Below are positions 22,548 through 25,450 of a stretch of DNA of 25,450 bases, in pieces; within the stretch, counting starts at the first letter, position 1, and each line of letters opens with the position of its first letter. Below the pieces are notes generated by a model. The model saw nothing but the letters and a program-made list of their open reading frames with translations. It was not told the DNA's origin and searched no databases. Source of the DNA: JBBTIS01 sp038059855 (GTDB lineage Bacteria > Elusimicrobiota > Elusimicrobia > JACQPE01); contig CAYHKQ010000032.1 in NCBI GenBank assembly GCA_964357255.1, positions 1 to 25,450 of the forward strand, given 5' to 3'. The translations under genes and the position numbers were made by a program.

Positions 22548-22553
22548 TATAAT
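22548..22553 (+). promoter_or_regulatory. -10 element of the DUF2442-DUF4160 pair
   Basis: A perfect TATAAT lies 23 bases before the DUF2442 ATG. No strong -35 is visible. AGGA (22565-22568) gives a ribosome binding site eight bases before the start. The cassette therefore carries its own expression signals. Confidence 0.5.
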
Positions 22554-22576
22554 CAGAGCAGATTAGGAACAGGCAA

Positions 22577-22861
22577 ATGCGAAAAATTACGGCGGTCAAT
22601 GTGCTAGAGGGATACTGTCTTAAAGTAGCGTTTGATGATGGCGTCACTGGAATGTTAGATCTTTCCGCTCTGGCGGGGAAAGGCGTCTTCGCCCTATGGC
22701 GCGACCGCCATGCCTTCGAGTCGGTTCGGATCGGCTCATCTGGCGAACTGGCATGGGGCGACCAGATTGATCTCTGCCCGGACGCCCTCTACCTCAAAGC
22801 AACGGGCAAGAGGCCTGAAGACGTTTTCCTCGCGTTGCGGCATAATTCCTTCCATGCCTGA
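22577..22861 (+). CDS. DUF2442 domain protein
   Basis: This 94-residue cytoplasmic protein matches the DUF2442 pattern: ITAVNVLEGYCLKVAFDDG at the N-terminus, GMLDLSALAGKGVFALWRD, then ELAWGDQIDLCPDALYLKATG and a terminal RPEDVF. The family (NE0388 N-terminal fold) has no established biochemical function and is frequently encoded next to DUF4160 proteins, an arrangement that suggests a toxin-antitoxin-like or other two-component small module. Here the DUF4160 gene starts inside its last codons. It has its own TATAAT and Shine-Dalgarno and is flanked by a perfect 44-bp direct repeat. Confidence 0.88.
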   Translation: MRKITAVNVLEGYCLKVAFDDGVTGMLDLSALAGKGVFALWRDRHAFESVRIGSSGELAWGDQIDLCPDALYLKATGKRPEDVFLALRHNSFHA

Positions 22862-23114
22862 GATCAGCCGATTCCTTGGTATCGTCATTAAGATGTTCTT
22901 CGATGACCACAATCCGCCGCATTTCCACGCGGAGTACAGCGGCGACACCGCGCTGGTTGATATCCGTAGCCTTTCTGTCTTCTCTGGTCGATTGCCGCCT
23001 CGCGTAATGGGCCTTGTGATCGAATGGGCAACACTGCACCGGCAGGAACTCCTCGCTGACTGGGAAAGAGCGCAAGCGCAACAGGCGCTTGAGAAGATCG
23101 CACCGCTAGAATAA
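22854..23114 (+). CDS. DUF4160 domain protein
   Basis: This 86-residue protein starts at ATG 22854 with MPEISRFLGIVIKMFF, overlapping the DUF2442 gene by eight bases. The DUF4160 signature is clear in FFDDHNPPHFHAEYSGDTAL, with three conserved histidines, followed by VMGLVIEWATLHRQELLADWE. There is no Shine-Dalgarno, so translation depends on DUF2442 translation. The clustered histidines could bind metal or be catalytic, but no activity is established for the family. It is the probable effector partner of the DUF2442 protein; this is inference from the paired arrangement. Confidence 0.88.
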   Translation: MPEISRFLGIVIKMFFDDHNPPHFHAEYSGDTALVDIRSLSVFSGRLPPRVMGLVIEWATLHRQELLADWERAQAQQALEKIAPLE

Positions 23115-23115
23115 T

Positions 23116-23159
23116 AGAACAAAGGGGACGTTCCAAACTAATTAACCTGGATTCCGACA
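23116..23159 (+). repeat. 44-bp direct repeat, right copy
   Basis: This is identical to 22434-22477 and starts two bases after the DUF4160 stop. It is followed by REP-like sequence (TTGTCACCCCCGCGGGGGTC). Confidence 0.92.
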
Positions 23160-23170
23160 GTTGGGTTGTC

Positions 23171-23184
23171 ACCCCCGCGGGGGT
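23171..23184. repeat. REP-like perfect palindrome ACCCCCGCGGGGGT
   Basis: This 14-base perfect palindrome stands between the right 44-bp repeat and the macB 3' end, with ATTCCGAC on both sides (23151-23158 and 23189-23196). The layout resembles REP/BIME intergenic elements. It could also help to end macB transcripts, but no U-tract follows. Confidence 0.5.
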
Positions 23185-23199
23185 CCAGATTCCGACGGA

Positions 23200-25170
23200 T
23201 CACTCATAACGCAACGCCTCGATCGGATTAAGCATCGAAGCTTTTTTGGCCGGCCATAGGCCAAAAGCCACCCCCGTAGTGGCGGAAAAAATAAAAGCTA
23301 ATAAAACGGCTCCCGTGGAAACAGATGCCGTCCAACCTGCAAAATGGGACATCCCCAGTGTAATGAGCCATCCCAAGGCAATTCCTGCGGCCCCGCCGGC
23401 GACGCTTACCACCATTGCCTCGATCAAAAATTGGGCCAGGATATCTTGCCGGCGCGCTCCAACGGCTTTTCTCAAGCCAATTTCTCGGGTTCTTTCCGTA
23501 ACTGAAACGAGCATGATGTTCATGATTCCGATGCCGCCAACAAGAAGGGAGATGGCCGCAATCGAGGCTAAAAGCAAGGACATGGTGCGGCTCGTTTCGG
23601 TTAAGGCCTCCTGAATTTCCGCCATGTTGCGCACTTGGAAAGAATCTTGTTGAGAAGGCGGCAGGCGGTGGCGCTTGATAATGAGCTCTTCCGTGGCCGC
23701 CTGCGCCTCCTGCATCTGATTCGCGGAAGCCACCTCGATGTCCACGGAGTCCACGTAGTTTTTGCCCAAAAGCCGTTTCATGGCGGTGGAAAGGGGAACC
23801 ACAATTACATCATCCTGATCGCGCCAGGTGGTGGCGCCTTTCTCCGGGAGAATTCCGATCGCCTGAAAATTGACGCGGTTGATTTTAATGAATTCGCCAA
23901 TGGGGTTAGCCTCCCCAAAAAGTTCCCGCACCACCGTCATGCCTAAAACGGCCACTCTCATGCGGCTCTTTTGCTCATCTTGGGTAAAAAACCGGCCCGC
24001 AACGGGAGTTGCGGCGCGGATGGCGGCATAATCGGGAGTCGTGCCCAAAATCTGGGTATTCCAATTTTTATTGCCAAACACCACCTGCCCACGGCCATTG
24101 ACGGACGGCGCGGTTTTTTTAATTCCCGGGACGGTTTGCGCCGCCTCTTCGGCATCCTCCATAGTAATGCGGGTGACGGAACCCGCTTCGCCGGCAATCC
24201 CGCCGGCGCGACGCGAGCCAGGGCGCAACACCAAAAGATTAGATCCCATAGAAGCGAGGCTTGCTTCAACGGACTTCTTAGCGCCGGCGCCCAAGGCAAG
24301 CATGGCAATCACCGCGGCTACCCCGATTAAAATGCCGAGCATGGAAAGGCCGGTTCTGACCTTATTGGCCAATAAGGACCGGCTCGCCTGCCGGAAATGC
24401 TCCGAGACTTCCTTGAATCTCAAGGGAGAGTAGGCAAGGGAGGGCAAAGTCAAAGAAGCGGTTTTGGTAATCTGGCGCACAGCTACCTCGCCGCCATTGC
24501 CATTGGAAAGTTCGTCTGATTCTACGGCGCCGTCTTCCATACGGATGATGCGTCGGGCGTTTTGGGCCACATTGGGATCATGGGTGATCAAAATAACGGT
24601 AATGCCGCGGCCGTTTAAATCGCGCAGGAGTTGCATGATTTCTTTCCCGCTTTTGGAGTCCAAGTGTCCCGTCGGCTCGTCCGCCATCAAAATCTTGGGG
24701 TTGTTGACGAGGGCTCTGGCAATAGCCACGCGCTGTTGCTGACCACCGGAGAGCTCGTTGGGTTTATGGTCCAGGCGCTCGCCAAGCCCAACGTCTTCCA
24801 ATATTTTTTTAGGCAAATTGTCATCCGTTTTTTGGGGGCTATAGAGAAGCGGCAAAGACACATTCTCCAAAGAGCTGGTGCGCGCTAAAAGATTGAACTG
24901 CTGGAACACAAATCCAATGATGCGTCCGCGCAAGGCCGCCAGATTATCCTCGCTTAAACCGGAAATATTGCGGCCTAAAATTTCGTAAGTCCCGGAATTA
25001 GGCACATCCAAAAGGCCGAGGATGTGCATCAGCGTGGATTTGCCCGAGCCGCTTGGCCCCATGATAGCCACAAACTCCCCTTCTGCGATTTCCAGGGAAA
25101 CCCCGCGCAAAGCCGGCACAGCCACGCCGCCCATCTGATAAGTTTTGCGCAGGTTTAAGACGCGGATCAT
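23200..25170 (-). CDS. macB: MacB-type ABC transporter, ATPase plus FtsX-like permease
   Basis: This 656-residue inner-membrane protein fuses an ABC ATPase (about residues 1-225) to a MacB permease. Walker A is GPSGSGKST, the signature LSGGQQQRVAIARAL, Walker B ILMADEPTGHLD and the H-loop LITHDPN. The first transmembrane helix is about 285-305, followed by a large periplasmic domain and three C-terminal FtsX helices with GGIGIMNIMLVSVTERTREIGLRKAVGARR. With a MacA-type adaptor and an outer-membrane channel, such proteins drive mechanotransmission export of peptides, lipids or drugs. The ATG overlaps the adaptor stop (ATGA), giving a macAB operon. The substrate is unknown. Confidence 0.92.
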   Translation of the reverse strand: MIRVLNLRKTYQMGGVAVPALRGVSLEIAEGEFVAIMGPSGSGKSTLMHILGLLDVPNSGTYEILGRNISGLSEDNLAALRGRIIGFVFQQFNLLARTSSLENVSLPLLYSPQKTDDNLPKKILEDVGLGERLDHKPNELSGGQQQRVAIARALVNNPKILMADEPTGHLDSKSGKEIMQLLRDLNGRGITVILITHDPNVAQNARRIIRMEDGAVESDELSNGNGGEVAVRQITKTASLTLPSLAYSPLRFKEVSEHFRQASRSLLANKVRTGLSMLGILIGVAAVIAMLALGAGAKKSVEASLASMGSNLLVLRPGSRRAGGIAGEAGSVTRITMEDAEEAAQTVPGIKKTAPSVNGRGQVVFGNKNWNTQILGTTPDYAAIRAATPVAGRFFTQDEQKSRMRVAVLGMTVVRELFGEANPIGEFIKINRVNFQAIGILPEKGATTWRDQDDVIVVPLSTAMKRLLGKNYVDSVDIEVASANQMQEAQAATEELIIKRHRLPPSQQDSFQVRNMAEIQEALTETSRTMSLLLASIAAISLLVGGIGIMNIMLVSVTERTREIGLRKAVGARRQDILAQFLIEAMVVSVAGGAAGIALGWLITLGMSHFAGWTASVSTGAVLLAFIFSATTGVAFGLWPAKKASMLNPIEALRYE

Positions 25171-25450
25171 TGTCGTCCGGAACCTCCTCCACGGCGGCTT
25201 CCCTCGCCACCGCCGCGTTGCCGGCCAAAAGGCGAGAAGGGATTGGTGGCGGCGCTATTGCCGCGTGGCAAGCGGAAGGAACGCACTAAAACGGAATCAC
25301 CCTCTTTAAGGCCCGAAATAATTTCAATTTGTTTTTCATCGGAGGCGCCGGGCTCCACCTCGCGGGCAATGGGACTCTTTTTGCCATTTGGCCGAGGCAT
25401 CATTACCCTGCGTCTTCCATTTTCTTGTTGCACCCCGTGCGAGGGCAAAA
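25167..25450 (-). CDS. MacA-type periplasmic adaptor, C-terminal part
   Basis: This is the 3' end of an adaptor (membrane fusion) gene whose 5' part lies beyond the window. The visible 93 codons contain the membrane-proximal domain pattern: PSHGVQQENGRRRVMM, REVEPGASDEKQIEIISGL and KEGDSVLVRSFRLP, as in HlyD/MacA-type proteins. A glycine- and arginine-rich tail (FGRQRGGGEGSRRGGGSGRQ) follows. It is joined to macB by a four-base overlap, so it is almost certainly the partner of that exporter. No start codon of the true gene is in view. Confidence 0.82.
   Translation of the reverse strand, partial: LPSHGVQQENGRRRVMMPRPNGKKSPIAREVEPGASDEKQIEIISGLKEGDSVLVRSFRLPRGNSAATNPFSPFGRQRGGGEGSRRGGGSGRQ

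Noticed and set aside
22710..22853. Upstream extension of the DUF4160 gene to an earlier ATG
   Set aside because: The added 48 residues run out of frame through the DUF2442 coding sequence. The family start MPEISRF at 22854 is the natural N-terminus.
22736..23122. Minus-strand 128-codon ORF opposite DUF2442/DUF4160
   Set aside because: It has no recognisable domain, and both plus-strand genes match known families.
1..25450. tRNA, tmRNA and 5S/16S/23S rRNA genes
   Set aside because: No cloverleaf with a TTCRANY T-arm or conserved rRNA segment was seen on either strand by eye.

Overview
The window comes from a diderm (Gram-negative-type) bacterium. It encodes a peptidoglycan and division cluster whose MurE carries the DNPR motif of meso-diaminopimelate ligases. 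It also encodes a signal-peptide-bearing beta-barrel protein, a LolA-like periplasmic protein, a MacAB-type exporter and a heptose-phosphate-type nucleotidyltransferase. A 10-N assembly gap and the mixed gene content suggest a metagenome-assembled or draft genome. The phylum cannot be fixed from sequence alone; an uncultivated lineage such as Elusimicrobiota or Omnitrophota is a guess.

Left region (1-5.7 kb): a probable IS21-type end relic and one doubtful small ORF precede a compact operon. The operon is an ArsR-family repressor with a clear promoter and a perfect 9-bp inverted-repeat operator, then a two-half RND/MMPL exporter (COG1033 type), a LolA-like periplasmic protein and a DUF1302-like outer-membrane beta-barrel. 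Together these look like an inner-to-outer-membrane route for a lipid or other hydrophobic molecule. The operon ends in a DsrE-family gene cut off after about 13 codons, followed by repeat-like DNA with a hairpin over a ribosome binding site. Codon choice here (TTC, ATC, AAG, GAG preferred) differs from the rest of the window, and both edges carry relics, so the module may have been imported.

Middle region (5.7-8.8 kb): a DUF192 protein, a HddC-like sugar-phosphate nucleotidyltransferase, a CT398-like coiled-coil zinc-ribbon protein, a strong intrinsic terminator, RNase HI starting directly on the terminator T-run, and the class A RNase P RNA gene on the minus strand (interrupted by the assembly gap).

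Main region (8.8-22.5 kb): a dcw cluster without mraZ, in the order rsmH, ftsL-like, ftsI-like PBP, murE, a secreted HExxH protein, then murF, mraY, murD, ftsW. It is split between the HExxH gene and murF by a minus-strand pair, deoC plus a two-domain ALDH16-type aldehyde dehydrogenase, which would convert deoxyribose-5-phosphate to glyceraldehyde-3-phosphate and acetate. murG, murC and later dcw genes do not follow ftsW.

Right region (22.4-25.45 kb): an overlapping DUF2442-DUF4160 gene pair lies between two perfect 44-bp direct repeats, the first of which encodes the last residues and stop codon of FtsW. Next come a REP-like palindrome and, on the minus strand, a macB-type ABC exporter gene and the 3' part of its macA-type adaptor, which runs off the window. 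The strongest candidates for something new are the 44-bp-flanked DUF2442/DUF4160 cassette, the ArsR-RND-LolA-barrel module with its truncated dsrE, and the heptanucleotide repeats in the interdomain linker of the ALDH16 gene.
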